The position numbers were made by a program, and so were the translations under genes. Positions 38,009-46,888 of a stretch of 64,000 bases of DNA are shown one piece after another (within the stretch, counting starts at the first letter, position 1; every line of letters starts with the position of its first letter). The notes below the pieces were generated by a model. That model was not told the DNA's origin. It saw only the letters and a list, made by a program, of their open reading frames with translations, and did no database searches. Location: the NCBI GenBank assembly GCA_002869015.1, contig PKTT01000039.1:19639-83638 (forward strand). The letters run 5' to 3'. This stretch comes from Deltaproteobacteria bacterium. GTDB taxonomy: Bacteria; Desulfobacterota; Deferrisomatia; Deferrisomatales; BM512.

Positions 38009-38929
38009 ATGTCTTTTGCAAAATCTTTACTTGCGCCCCTTCTACTGATGACAGCGTCCCTTGTCTATGCTTTTCCCGATAATCTTGACCTACAGCCTCC
38101 AGCGAATGCGTCGGCTTTCGGCACATCCCTTACGACGGGTGACTTTAACCAGGATGGCTTCACTGACCTTGTTGTTGGCGCGCCTGGGACCGGAGGCGGG
38201 GCTATATATCTCTTTGCCGGGGGCGAAGCAGGGCTCTCCGACCAGCCTTTCGAGGAGATCATCTCTTTCGAAGAAAACGGCGAGCTTGGCGCTAAGGTAA
38301 TGGCTATAAACTTCAACGGGGATGACTACCTGGACCTCGCCGCGACGGTCAAAGGCGAGCCATACCTATTCCTTGGGGTCTCGGGAGGAATTGATCCGAC
38401 GCCAATTACACTCCCTGCAGACCCGTCAGACCCAATATATGTTGAAATTACTCAGACAGACAGGGTCGCCTTCGACCCAGACGGCGACGAATACATCGAC
38501 GGTGCTATCGGATACCCAGATGGCGCAGGGCATATTGAAGTACGCTATGCCGATTCGCCATTCGTTGATGACCCCCCCATTATGTATCCGGCAGAAATTT
38601 CGATAGCGCCTGAAACCCCACTGGGCACAATACTGGCGATACTTAAGGGGTTCGATCCCGAGGGTGAGGAGCTGATCTGGTTTCTTCCTCCCGAAGCTAC
38701 ACACATGGAGACATTCGCCCTTGACCCAAGCACGGGGGAGCTGACCTTACTAAGCAAAGACTACATAGAGTTCCCAGGGCTTGGAGAAAATACCACCCTG
38801 GTCTTCAACGTCTACCTTTACGATGGCAACAACATGGTCCTGAACACTGTGGAGGCGGATTTAAAGCATGAAAAGGCAGACGCGGGAGAGTTCATAGGGC
38901 CATGTTTTATAAAGGCGCTATTCAACTAG
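38009..38929 (+). CDS. Exported FG-GAP repeat protein with cadherin-like segment
   Basis: Signal peptide; GTSLTTGDFNQDGFTDLVVGAPGTGGGAIYLFAGG; later FALDPSTGELTLLSKDYIEFPG. Confidence 0.75.
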   Translation: MSFAKSLLAPLLLMTASLVYAFPDNLDLQPPANASAFGTSLTTGDFNQDGFTDLVVGAPGTGGGAIYLFAGGEAGLSDQPFEEIISFEENGELGAKVMAINFNGDDYLDLAATVKGEPYLFLGVSGGIDPTPITLPADPSDPIYVEITQTDRVAFDPDGDEYIDGAIGYPDGAGHIEVRYADSPFVDDPPIMYPAEISIAPETPLGTILAILKGFDPEGEELIWFLPPEATHMETFALDPSTGELTLLSKDYIEFPGLGENTTLVFNVYLYDGNNMVLNTVEADLKHEKADAGEFIGPCFIKALFN

Positions 38930-38983
38930 CCTTAAGGAAGAAAAGTTGCTGCCTGCGCCATTGATGCTCATTAAAAACCTTCC

Positions 38984-40303
38984 TTAGGCGGTCGAGGTAT
39001 CTGAAGATGCCTTAATGAAGATCGGTGATACAAGATATATGAGCGCCACGAAAAAGACTACCGTCAGCGGCGCTGAGTAGTCCTTCCATTTGACAGCAAA
39101 GGCAAGGAGGATGGTAAAGGCGCCCAGCACAAGCACCATAAGAGTTCTGGGTATCTTTGGCAGGAGCCTTCTTCCGAAGTGTGGATAGGGCACTGAGGAG
39201 ACCATCAAAAAAGCTGTTATAACCACCAGCGCGCCCTTTAATATCTCATTTGGAATCAGAAGGCAGGCGGTACCCGTAACAAGGGCCCCACCCGGTGAGG
39301 GCATACCGCAAAACCACTCAACCCCTCCCTCAACTCCAGCAGCTCTTTTGCGTATTATGAACCTCACCAGCCTGTAGGCAGTAGCAATCAGGTGAAGGGC
39401 GCCAAAGAGCACGCCCAAAAGCAAACTGTCAAAGGAGAATGCAACCAGAAGGCCTATGGTGCCGCCAAAAGATGTGCCGTCAGCAACATCGTCAAAGAGC
39501 TCTCCCTTTGGGGTTGAGCCCCACTTCTCTGCGGCACGCCCGTCAAAGAGGTCTAAAAACTGCCCTAAAAAGACCAGCGCAAAAGCATAGATAATGTCAT
39601 ACCCAAGGAAGATAAGCACTATCCCCGAAAGTCCGCAAACAAGATTCATTATGCTCAGTATATTGGCATACCAGTAGTTGGGAATTATCTTGAAGACTAC
39701 CGAGCAAAATGCGAGGCCTACGCAAAAACCCATAAGCGGGTCAATGATGCGGGCGTGGGGCATAGGGCCGTAGAGCATATCGACAGTCGTACCCACAATC
39801 AGGCAAACTACGAGGAATGTCTTTGCTTTACCGAAAAGGTTTGCCGATTTGTTCTTTATGAAGGACCTTGTGAACTGGCCGATGACATCAAAGGCCACGA
39901 ACGCGGAAACCATCAGCACAGAGAGCTCCCCCAGCCAAGCCAAATAGATTAGCGCAGGTATATACATCAGCTTGTCTGAGAATGGGTCGAGGCTGGCGCC
40001 GCGCTCCGAGGTTAGGCCGCACTTTCTAGCTATATCCCCATCGGTCAGGTCCGTTATCATCCAAAAGGCGAACCACCAGATAGCGACCCTGGGATATCCA
40101 TAATGCAGCAGGAGCACCGAGGCGACACCCATTGGATAGCGGTAACGGGTGATAGCATTGGGGTGAAGCCACCAATGGTTTCGGACCCACTCAATCTGCT
40201 TGGGTGTATTCAAAAAGAAGGTTACCAGCGACCGTTCGATGGCGAGCATCAAGAAGACGGGCCACGCTGCTTCACGAAATATCTTTATATAAAGTTCCAT
40301 CAA
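38984..40303 (-). CDS. Fused two-domain CDP-alcohol phosphatidyltransferase
   Basis: Two signatures: DLTDGDIARKCGLTSERGASLDPFSDK and DLFDGRAAEKWGSTPKGELFDDVADGTSFG. Confidence 0.85.
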   Translation of the reverse strand: MMELYIKIFREAAWPVFLMLAIERSLVTFFLNTPKQIEWVRNHWWLHPNAITRYRYPMGVASVLLLHYGYPRVAIWWFAFWMITDLTDGDIARKCGLTSERGASLDPFSDKLMYIPALIYLAWLGELSVLMVSAFVAFDVIGQFTRSFIKNKSANLFGKAKTFLVVCLIVGTTVDMLYGPMPHARIIDPLMGFCVGLAFCSVVFKIIPNYWYANILSIMNLVCGLSGIVLIFLGYDIIYAFALVFLGQFLDLFDGRAAEKWGSTPKGELFDDVADGTSFGGTIGLLVAFSFDSLLLGVLFGALHLIATAYRLVRFIIRKRAAGVEGGVEWFCGMPSPGGALVTGTACLLIPNEILKGALVVITAFLMVSSVPYPHFGRRLLPKIPRTLMVLVLGAFTILLAFAVKWKDYSAPLTVVFFVALIYLVSPIFIKASSDTSTA

Positions 40304-40330
40304 GGTCCTTTTCGTCAGTTTTGGTCGCCC

Positions 40331-41416
40331 TCAATCATAGGGCAAAAGCGGCCCTCTTGCCATCCCGGTTAAAAAGTTCTCTACAGCGCCCTCCTCAACC
40401 GGCCATCCAAGAGCGCTTGAATACATTTCGGCGGACTCCATGCAGAGATAAAGTGGCACCCCTATACCCCCTATCTCTTTAACCTTGGCTGCAAAAAAAC
40501 GATAGATTTCTCTGCGACGGGGCCAAAAATACCGTAGCTTGCCGTCGGGTGAGGGTAAAAACTCATCGAAAAACAGGGGATTGCCGCAGAGTTTGCCTCC
40601 CCACTCCTCTATGAACCGCTTTGGAAAGCGGAGGGTGCCTACGCTTATCCACGCGACCGCCTCAGGAGCCACCGATTCAAATATCCGCTCGATGACCGCA
40701 AGGTACTCATCTTGCCAGCCCTCGACCATAACGACAGGGTCGAAATGAAAAGCCACCCTCCTCCCCGCTTTGGCGTATCGACCAGCCGCATGAAGCCGCT
40801 CGGCAAGGGTGGCGGTTCCCCCTTCGTCGCTCCCGATAAAGCCGGGGGGATTAACGGACCAGGCGGCGATAAGGTTCTCCGGCGGATCTGCTCCGAGGAG
40901 CGCCTCAACGTTGTCTGATTTGGTCTTGACCTCCATTAAAATATTTGGATAGGGGCGGACAAGCTCCGCAAGGTAGGCGGAGTGGTTGGTTAGATGGTCA
41001 AGGGCAAGAGAATCTGTAAATTCCCCGGTACCTATACGAATAGGCTGGCTCCACCCCTTTGCAGCGTCTTTGAACTGACGGGCGGCATCATCAAGGTTGG
41101 CGTAGAGGGTAAGCGGCTCATCTGGTGCATAAAACCTCAAGAAGCAGTATGAGCATGCGTATGGGCATTGAAAGCCTAGGGTGAAAACATGATAACCGCA
41201 CTCAACGACTCCAGGGGAGCAGGGGCACGCTTTTAGGAATGACCCCGGCTCGTGTGTAATGAAGAGAGTCCTCTTCCCCTTTGGTTTGGCCTCACCCTCT
41301 TCTCGTATGGTTATGGGGACATTTTTTGGCAACCGCCCCAACAAGGATAGGGTAAAGGGGGCTTCCCAAACCTTTCGGTCTACGACTACACTTGCCGGGA
41401 TGAGTTTAGCGCTCAT
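40331..41416 (-). CDS. Spore photoproduct lyase-like radical SAM protein
   Basis: CPYACSYCFLRFYAPDEPLTLYANLDD (CxxxCxxC), IGTGEFTDSLALDHLT. Confidence 0.85.
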   Translation of the reverse strand: MSAKLIPASVVVDRKVWEAPFTLSLLGRLPKNVPITIREEGEAKPKGKRTLFITHEPGSFLKACPCSPGVVECGYHVFTLGFQCPYACSYCFLRFYAPDEPLTLYANLDDAARQFKDAAKGWSQPIRIGTGEFTDSLALDHLTNHSAYLAELVRPYPNILMEVKTKSDNVEALLGADPPENLIAAWSVNPPGFIGSDEGGTATLAERLHAAGRYAKAGRRVAFHFDPVVMVEGWQDEYLAVIERIFESVAPEAVAWISVGTLRFPKRFIEEWGGKLCGNPLFFDEFLPSPDGKLRYFWPRRREIYRFFAAKVKEIGGIGVPLYLCMESAEMYSSALGWPVEEGAVENFLTGMARGPLLPYD

Positions 41417-42366
41417 CCCAGATACTTCTCCATGGAAGCAAAGTCCCCCCCGGCTATCTTATCCCTTACGATTTTAAGGTTATCATCCAAATATTTGAGC
41501 GAAGGGAAAGCAAATGTAATTCTCAATTTCCCCCCTTCAAAACCGGGAGTGTGGGATATATTTACCCCTCCGGGAAGCTTTAGGCTCTCGGTGTCCACTC
41601 CAAAGCTCTCCTCCCACTCTGAGACTGTTGGGTAGCGAAGTTTGAGTAGCGCCATCCTTAGCGTTTCCCCATCCTCCCCAAAGCGGCCCAGTTTCTCACG
41701 CTCCAAAAGCTCTTGTACGCCAATGCCATCACGCCACGCACATTCAAGGGCGCACTTTATTACCTCGTTAAGTTTATTTGCGCCCAGGCGGACGCCCCTA
41801 GTCGCACGCAGGATAGCTAAAGCGTCCTCTTTTTTCGCCTTCATCAGGAGGCGCACGCCCTTAATTGGCAGTTCGCCGAAAGCATAGCGAAAGAGCTCAG
41901 GGGGCTCCAGCCCTCCAATCCAAAGCGGATCATCCAGCGCTCCATGCCTTGCTGGCAGGCCCAGCCGCTCCAAAAGACCAAGGGATAACTCATCAGCGGT
42001 CTCCTTGGTGTCAGCCAGCCTTTTTTTAAGGTAAAGCGCTACCTCTCCAGGGTTTAGTCCTCCCCCTGAAAGCTGCTCGTCAAGCAACCTTTCCCAAAGA
42101 GACTTTCGACTTCCGGTAAAGCGCCTGACCCAAATATATTCGGCACCAAGCATTGTAAGCGCCGCAAATCTTCCGCTACCAGCGGCTACGGTAAGCGCCC
42201 CATCATCCTCTACCACTAAGAGGGGGGTCAATTGGCCTTGGCGCTTTAAGGAATCATTGAGGGCATCACGCTCGCCGGGGCTTTTCAAGGAAAATGAGTA
42301 GCGCCCCCCGCCGGGCGCCAAGGCGCCTCGCTCAACCCTCTCTATCTCTCCAACCGCATTAGCCAA
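41413..42366 (-). CDS. ParB-like N-terminal domain protein
   Basis: ALNDSLKRQGQLTPLLVVEDDGALTVAAGSGRFAALTMLGAEYIWVRRF; start overlaps the upstream gene; ATGA-type coupling to the SPL-like gene. Confidence 0.65.
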   Translation of the reverse strand: MANAVGEIERVERGALAPGGGRYSFSLKSPGERDALNDSLKRQGQLTPLLVVEDDGALTVAAGSGRFAALTMLGAEYIWVRRFTGSRKSLWERLLDEQLSGGGLNPGEVALYLKKRLADTKETADELSLGLLERLGLPARHGALDDPLWIGGLEPPELFRYAFGELPIKGVRLLMKAKKEDALAILRATRGVRLGANKLNEVIKCALECAWRDGIGVQELLEREKLGRFGEDGETLRMALLKLRYPTVSEWEESFGVDTESLKLPGGVNISHTPGFEGGKLRITFAFPSLKYLDDNLKIVRDKIAGGDFASMEKYLG

Positions 42367-43199
42367 CTTTCGGCCTCCTTACGTGAACGTTCAAATACCT
42401 GAGCTCTCTCAAGTGCGCCGCGCTTTTTGGCTCCGCCGGCAACCACCCTCGATTTTTTCACTATCCACCGAAGCGCCTCGCGACGCTTATCGTCTTCGAT
42501 ACCGCTATCGTAAACCAGCTTCCAAAGGGCGGCGATCCGAAACCTGTCGAGCCCCCAAATCTCCTGTGACAGCTGACCCTCATGCCCATTTCTCTTGACT
42601 ATCAACTTCTCCGGGCAAAAGAGCACGCCGCACCTCGCCGATATCCGAAGCCAAAGGTCATAATCCTCACATGCGGGGAGGGTCTCGTCGAAGCCGCCTA
42701 CCTCCTCAAACAGGCTCCGCTCCATGAGTACAGAGGAGGGGCTTATTATGCACAGGGGAAGGCATTTTGAAAAAATATCTCCCGAATGCTTCTCATGGTG
42801 GCTGCAAGGGTTCGCCCATTTCCCGCGGCGGTACCACACCTCACCGGTATAGGATATCCTCTGTGCGTCCTTCTCCATCGCTAGAAGCTGCGTTGTGAGC
42901 TTCTCCTCCAACCAATAATCATCGGAGTCGAGAAAGGCTACGAGAGGTGCGCTGCTTTCATTCACGCCCCTGTTTCTGGCTGCGGATACTCCCAGGTTAT
43001 CCTGTGAGTATACCTTCAGCCTCTCATCATCGAAGCGCTCCCTAACAAGATCACCGGTGCCATCCGTTGAGCCATCATCAACTACTATGAGCTCCAGGTT
43101 TTGAAAACTTTGCGAGAGCACGGAGCTAACCGCTTCTTCAATGAAATCCAATCTGTTATAGGCCGGTATTATTACTGCCACCGCAGGTTTAATAGGCAT
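42342..43199 (-). CDS. Glycosyltransferase family 2
   Basis: AVIIPAYNRLDFIEEAVSSVLSQSFQNLELIVVDDGSTDGTGDLV, VAFLDSDDYW. Start moved to MPIKPAV at 43199. Confidence 0.92.
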   Translation of the reverse strand: MPIKPAVAVIIPAYNRLDFIEEAVSSVLSQSFQNLELIVVDDGSTDGTGDLVRERFDDERLKVYSQDNLGVSAARNRGVNESSAPLVAFLDSDDYWLEEKLTTQLLAMEKDAQRISYTGEVWYRRGKWANPCSHHEKHSGDIFSKCLPLCIISPSSVLMERSLFEEVGGFDETLPACEDYDLWLRISARCGVLFCPEKLIVKRNGHEGQLSQEIWGLDRFRIAALWKLVYDSGIEDDKRREALRWIVKKSRVVAGGAKKRGALERAQVFERSRKEAESWLMRLER

Positions 43200-43335
43200 A
43201 GCCACCTCCAACCGAGAGGATAGCATGTGAAAATCGGCGGCACCATTTTGAAAAAGCTTAAAGCGGTACAATGAACCCACAAATAGTGATATATTGGAGC
43301 CTTCCTAGGAACCTTTACCTGGAAGCGCTAGAGGG

Positions 43336-43557
43336 ATGAATACAATCGTCCGGATCATGGAGTCGAGCGGAGCGTTCCGTATAGTGCGGGCAAGGGACAA
43401 CCGTCCCCTCTTTGGCGATATAAAATTTACAGGGATAAAAGAGGCACGAGATTATCTGACGCGCGCCAACTCGCGCAGCCAATCCTCAAGCTGGACTGAG
43501 GCCCCGACAACTAAAAAGAGAGAAAGTCGCTTCAAGCAGCTCTCACTCTTCGCCTGA
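43336..43557 (+). CDS. Hypothetical protein (73 aa)
   Basis: ORF filling the gap before the DMT transporter gene; no family recognised. Confidence 0.4.
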   Translation: MNTIVRIMESSGAFRIVRARDNRPLFGDIKFTGIKEARDYLTRANSRSQSSSWTEAPTTKKRESRFKQLSLFA

Positions 43558-43588
43558 TAATTCAACCAGACCCCCATCGGAGCAAACC

Positions 43589-44500
43589 TTGAAAGAGAGC
43601 GACGGGCTCGGCGCAGGGCAAATTTTTGCCATCTCATCGGCTTTATTCTACTCTACCCGCTCGATTCTCATACGATACTGTCTAGATACAGGAGCGACTG
43701 TCGCCCAGCTCGTAGCTTTCAGAATGCTATTTTGCGCGGTGATTTTCTTTTTGGCAGTGCGCTTTTTTCGCGATGCCTCCAAAGGCCCCAAAGACCTTTA
43801 CAAACACCCGAAGATACTTATCGGCTCATTCCTCTTCTCAACGGCGGTTATAGCCAGCTTCTTTTCGGTCTCCTATGTGGGTGTGTCACTTGCCGTAATA
43901 GTCATTTCCTCGCACCCACTCTTCGTAGCACTCTTCTCCCGGATATTTTTATCGGCATCCCTCACCGCGAGAGAAACTTTTTTTCTTATCACTGCTTACT
44001 TTGGTTGTGCGCTGGCAGTGCTGGGGCACCCTGAGGCAAAGGTTTCAGGAGATGTTTTTTTAGGTGGGGCCCTTGCGCTGTTAGCAGCATCAAGTTACGC
44101 CGGGTACCAGCTTTTAGTCCAATCACTTTCACAGAAGGTATCATCATTACGGATAAGCGCTTACACGGCTTATTGGTCAGTGGCTCCGGCGCTTTTACTC
44201 TGGCACTTCACGCCCCTCGAAGTACCACCTGAGGCCCTTGTCATTACAGCCGCTATGGGGTTCTTTTCAACCTTCATGCCCCTACTGCTCCTGGCTGCGG
44301 CGATCTCAAGGATAGGTGCGCCACGAACCTCAATCTACTCCCTTGCGGGCCCGGTCTCTGCGCTTACTATGGCTTGGCTTTTATTTGGAGAGACGTTGTC
44401 GCCGGTGCAGATGGTTGGCGCATTTTTGGTCCTCTTTTCAGTGGCGATGGTTATCTTTAGCCGCTTGAAAAAATATAAACAATCGCCCCCCTCACCCTAG
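43589..44500 (+). CDS. DMT/EamA family transporter
   Basis: Ten hydrophobic segments; YAGYQLLVQSLS, GPVSALTMAWLLFGETLSPVQMVGAFLVLFSVAMV. Confidence 0.85.
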   Translation: MKESDGLGAGQIFAISSALFYSTRSILIRYCLDTGATVAQLVAFRMLFCAVIFFLAVRFFRDASKGPKDLYKHPKILIGSFLFSTAVIASFFSVSYVGVSLAVIVISSHPLFVALFSRIFLSASLTARETFFLITAYFGCALAVLGHPEAKVSGDVFLGGALALLAASSYAGYQLLVQSLSQKVSSLRISAYTAYWSVAPALLLWHFTPLEVPPEALVITAAMGFFSTFMPLLLLAAAISRIGAPRTSIYSLAGPVSALTMAWLLFGETLSPVQMVGAFLVLFSVAMVIFSRLKKYKQSPPSP

Positions 44501-44658
44501 CGATACTTCCCACTCTTACAAAAACCCAAACTTGCCCGTTTCGCTAATAGCGATAAATTATTATTTGAGGCTCAGGTCGATGATCTGGGTCAGCAACATC
44601 TTCAATCTTTCGCAAATCAGCCTGCATAGGGTTTTTACACACCCGGCAAGGAGCAGCG

Positions 44659-45087
44659 ATGGAGAAAAATATCGGACTATGGGTAGACCACAGCAAAGCG
44701 TATCTAGTAACACTTAAAGCAAAAAGTGAGACCCGCACCAGATTTGATGCCGAGATCGATAGCGAGAGAACCGCGAGCTATGGCAGCGCCGATAGATCGC
44801 CGGAAAAGAAAGTAGAGCGCAGGCGGATTAACCAGCTCAAAGAATGGTACAGTGAACTTATAAAAGCCATCTCCAGCGCAGACAGGATATACATCTTCGG
44901 GCCGGGGAAAGCTAAAAATGAGCTTCTCATTGCCATTGAGGAGGATGAAGCGATAGCATCAAAAGTAGTTGGAGTTGAGGCCGCTGATGCCATGACGGAG
45001 AACCAGATGGCTGCAAGGGTCCGCTCCTTTTATGGCAAGGAAGACAGTATGACAGTACCCGCCTACAGGCGGCCTCCCGGCGCTTAA
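44659..45087 (+). CDS. Hypothetical protein resembling eRF1-like/host-attachment family
   Basis: GLWVDHSKAYLVTLKAKSE...IYIFGPGKAKNELLIAIEED; AGGAGCAGC upstream. Confidence 0.55.
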   Translation: MEKNIGLWVDHSKAYLVTLKAKSETRTRFDAEIDSERTASYGSADRSPEKKVERRRINQLKEWYSELIKAISSADRIYIFGPGKAKNELLIAIEEDEAIASKVVGVEAADAMTENQMAARVRSFYGKEDSMTVPAYRRPPGA

Positions 45088-45112
45088 AACCTCTCGACCT
45101 AACCAGGAGCTG

Positions 45113-45571
45113 TTGAAGATGCAAAAGCTGGAGAAGATACTTGTACCTACCGACTTCTCCCCACTATCCAAGAGGGCTTTATTGACCGCCCTCTTGCTGG
45201 CAAGAAAAACAGGGGCGGAGATAAAACTCCTCTACGTTGTACCTATGTACGACCGCATATCAGCCTTTAACATATCCATCGAAAGCAAGGAGGAGATGAT
45301 GGAGCGCGCCCACAAGTGGGCGGAGAAAAAGATGATTGATTTCCTCAGGGGAGAGGACCTCACTGGGGTTTCTTTGGCCGAGGAGACTGCCTATGGGAAT
45401 GAAGCCGAGACTATTATCGAACGGGCGGATTCTCTTAAGTGCGATCTCATAGTCATCGCAAGTCACGGTTACTCTGGGCTAGCAAAAACGGTTTTCGGGT
45501 CAGTCGCCGAAAAAGTATTAAAGCTTTCAAACACCCCGGTCCTTGTGGTTAAAAAAGATGAAAAGCCTTGA
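45113..45571 (+). CDS. Universal stress protein (UspA family)
   Basis: KILVPTDFSPLSKRALLTALLLARKTGAEIKLLYVV...CDLIVIASHGYSGLAKTVFGSVAEKVLKLSNTPVLVVK. Confidence 0.95.
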   Translation: MKMQKLEKILVPTDFSPLSKRALLTALLLARKTGAEIKLLYVVPMYDRISAFNISIESKEEMMERAHKWAEKKMIDFLRGEDLTGVSLAEETAYGNEAETIIERADSLKCDLIVIASHGYSGLAKTVFGSVAEKVLKLSNTPVLVVKKDEKP

Positions 45572-45631
45572 CATGACGCCTTAAAACGGTAGGATTCTCT
45601 TTTTTTCCGAGCCTTGGGAGGTGCTCCTGAC

Positions 45632-46048
45632 GTGAGCGCGATGAAATGGAATGACAAAATAGGGCCCATGGATCTAGAGGTTGCCCTGGAAGAGCTACTG
45701 GAGGAGGTCTCTTTAAAGAGCGCCAACGGTGAATATCTCTTTCCCGGAGAGGAGGGCAATATGCCCGCTGTTGACCTCGACGATCTGGGTGATTCCTTAA
45801 GATTGAGGATGGAGATTCCAGGGGTAAAGGCTTCATCCGTGACAATTACTACTTATGAAGATGCCATTGTAGTGGATGGCCGTTGGGGCAGCGCGCTATC
45901 GGGAGAAAAGGGCAAACCCCTCCAGGTTGAAACGAGAAGCGGCGCTTTTAGAAGGTCCATTGAGTTCCCCTCAAAAATTAACGGCGATGACGCCGATGCA
46001 GTCCTTGAGGGCGGTATCCTTACCGTCACACTGAAAAAGTCCGATTAA
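45632..46048 (+). CDS. Hsp20/alpha-crystallin family protein
   Basis: MPAVDLDDLGDSLRLRMEIPGVKASSVTITTYEDAIVVDGR...GAFRRSIEFPSKINGDDADAVLEGGILTVTLKK; GTG start assumed. Confidence 0.85.
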   Translation: MSAMKWNDKIGPMDLEVALEELLEEVSLKSANGEYLFPGEEGNMPAVDLDDLGDSLRLRMEIPGVKASSVTITTYEDAIVVDGRWGSALSGEKGKPLQVETRSGAFRRSIEFPSKINGDDADAVLEGGILTVTLKKSD

Positions 46049-46114
46049 TCCATATTTAAAATAACTAGTAATTACAAATACTTACGGCATTCACTAGTAT
46101 TGGCATAAAAAGAG

Positions 46115-46200
46115 ACTCCCGCCGCGGCATACCAACTCGAAAGAGTGGTAAAACGGGAGCCTTAGGGGAAAGGCGATATGCATGCTAGATGCTCTCGCCT
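46115..46200 (+). other. Candidate structured RNA in a convergent intergenic region
   Basis: CTCCCG/CGGGAG helix (46116-46121/46154-46159) enclosing ACC-A-ACTC-GAAA-GAGT-GGT, then GGCGA...TCGCC. Confidence 0.3.
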
Positions 46201-46305
46201 CATTCATGTCGCTATTGTACATATATTTGAGGTAAATACAATGTATAAATGTGTATTTTTTTACGATGATTACAAAGTTTTTATTATCGTTGCCATAAGT
46301 TAGGG

Positions 46306-46872
46306 CTATGGCACTTTGCCCTCGCCAAAAACTTCCGCCTCGAACACCTCAAAGCGTGCATCTTCGGAAGCCCAAGCATTACCGCTAAGGCCTGCTTTAA
46401 GCGACAGGTGGCTCAAGGTCTCCTCACGGCTCCACCCCTGCTCAACAGCCACCTGTGGGAGAAAAACCGCGCCGCTACGACCATATTCCAAAATGATCCC
46501 ATGTTTTCCCACTTCAAATTCCCTAAATGAGGCGATCTTGATTGGTCTGGTCAGTATGCTCACCTCAATTGAGACCTCGCCAAACTCCTCCTTTGAGAGG
46601 GTCGGGAATCGTGGGTCTGCGAAGGCCGCTGAAAGGGCATTTTCTTGTAAGGATTTCCAAAGTGGGTGGCGGGCGATTATGTTTCCGATGCAGCCCCTTA
46701 ATTGATGTTTTTTTTTGAGGGTCACAAAAGTGGCGAAAGGCTCGTCGAAGGATGTGGAGCTTATTGGAATGCCGAGAGATTCCTTTGGTGGAAGAGGATT
46801 ACCATCCAGATGTGACGCAATCGCCCCTCTGGCAATTTCAAGCGCTATCTTTCTCTCCACAGGTGAGAGCAT
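46306..46872 (-). CDS. AMMECR1 / AmmeMemoRadiSam system protein A
   Basis: FVTLKKKHQLRGCIGNIIARHPLWKSLQENALSAAFADPRFPTLSKEEF...SILTRP...GKHGIILEYGRSGAVFLPQVAVEQGW. Confidence 0.93.
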   Translation of the reverse strand: MLSPVERKIALEIARGAIASHLDGNPLPPKESLGIPISSTSFDEPFATFVTLKKKHQLRGCIGNIIARHPLWKSLQENALSAAFADPRFPTLSKEEFGEVSIEVSILTRPIKIASFREFEVGKHGIILEYGRSGAVFLPQVAVEQGWSREETLSHLSLKAGLSGNAWASEDARFEVFEAEVFGEGKVP

Positions 46873-46888
46873 GGGTAAACCTCACTTT

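Noticed and set aside
46115-46200. Firm c-di-GMP-I riboswitch call
   Set aside because: Only a short tetraloop-hairpin resemblance; core conserved nucleotides not matched and no downstream gene to regulate.
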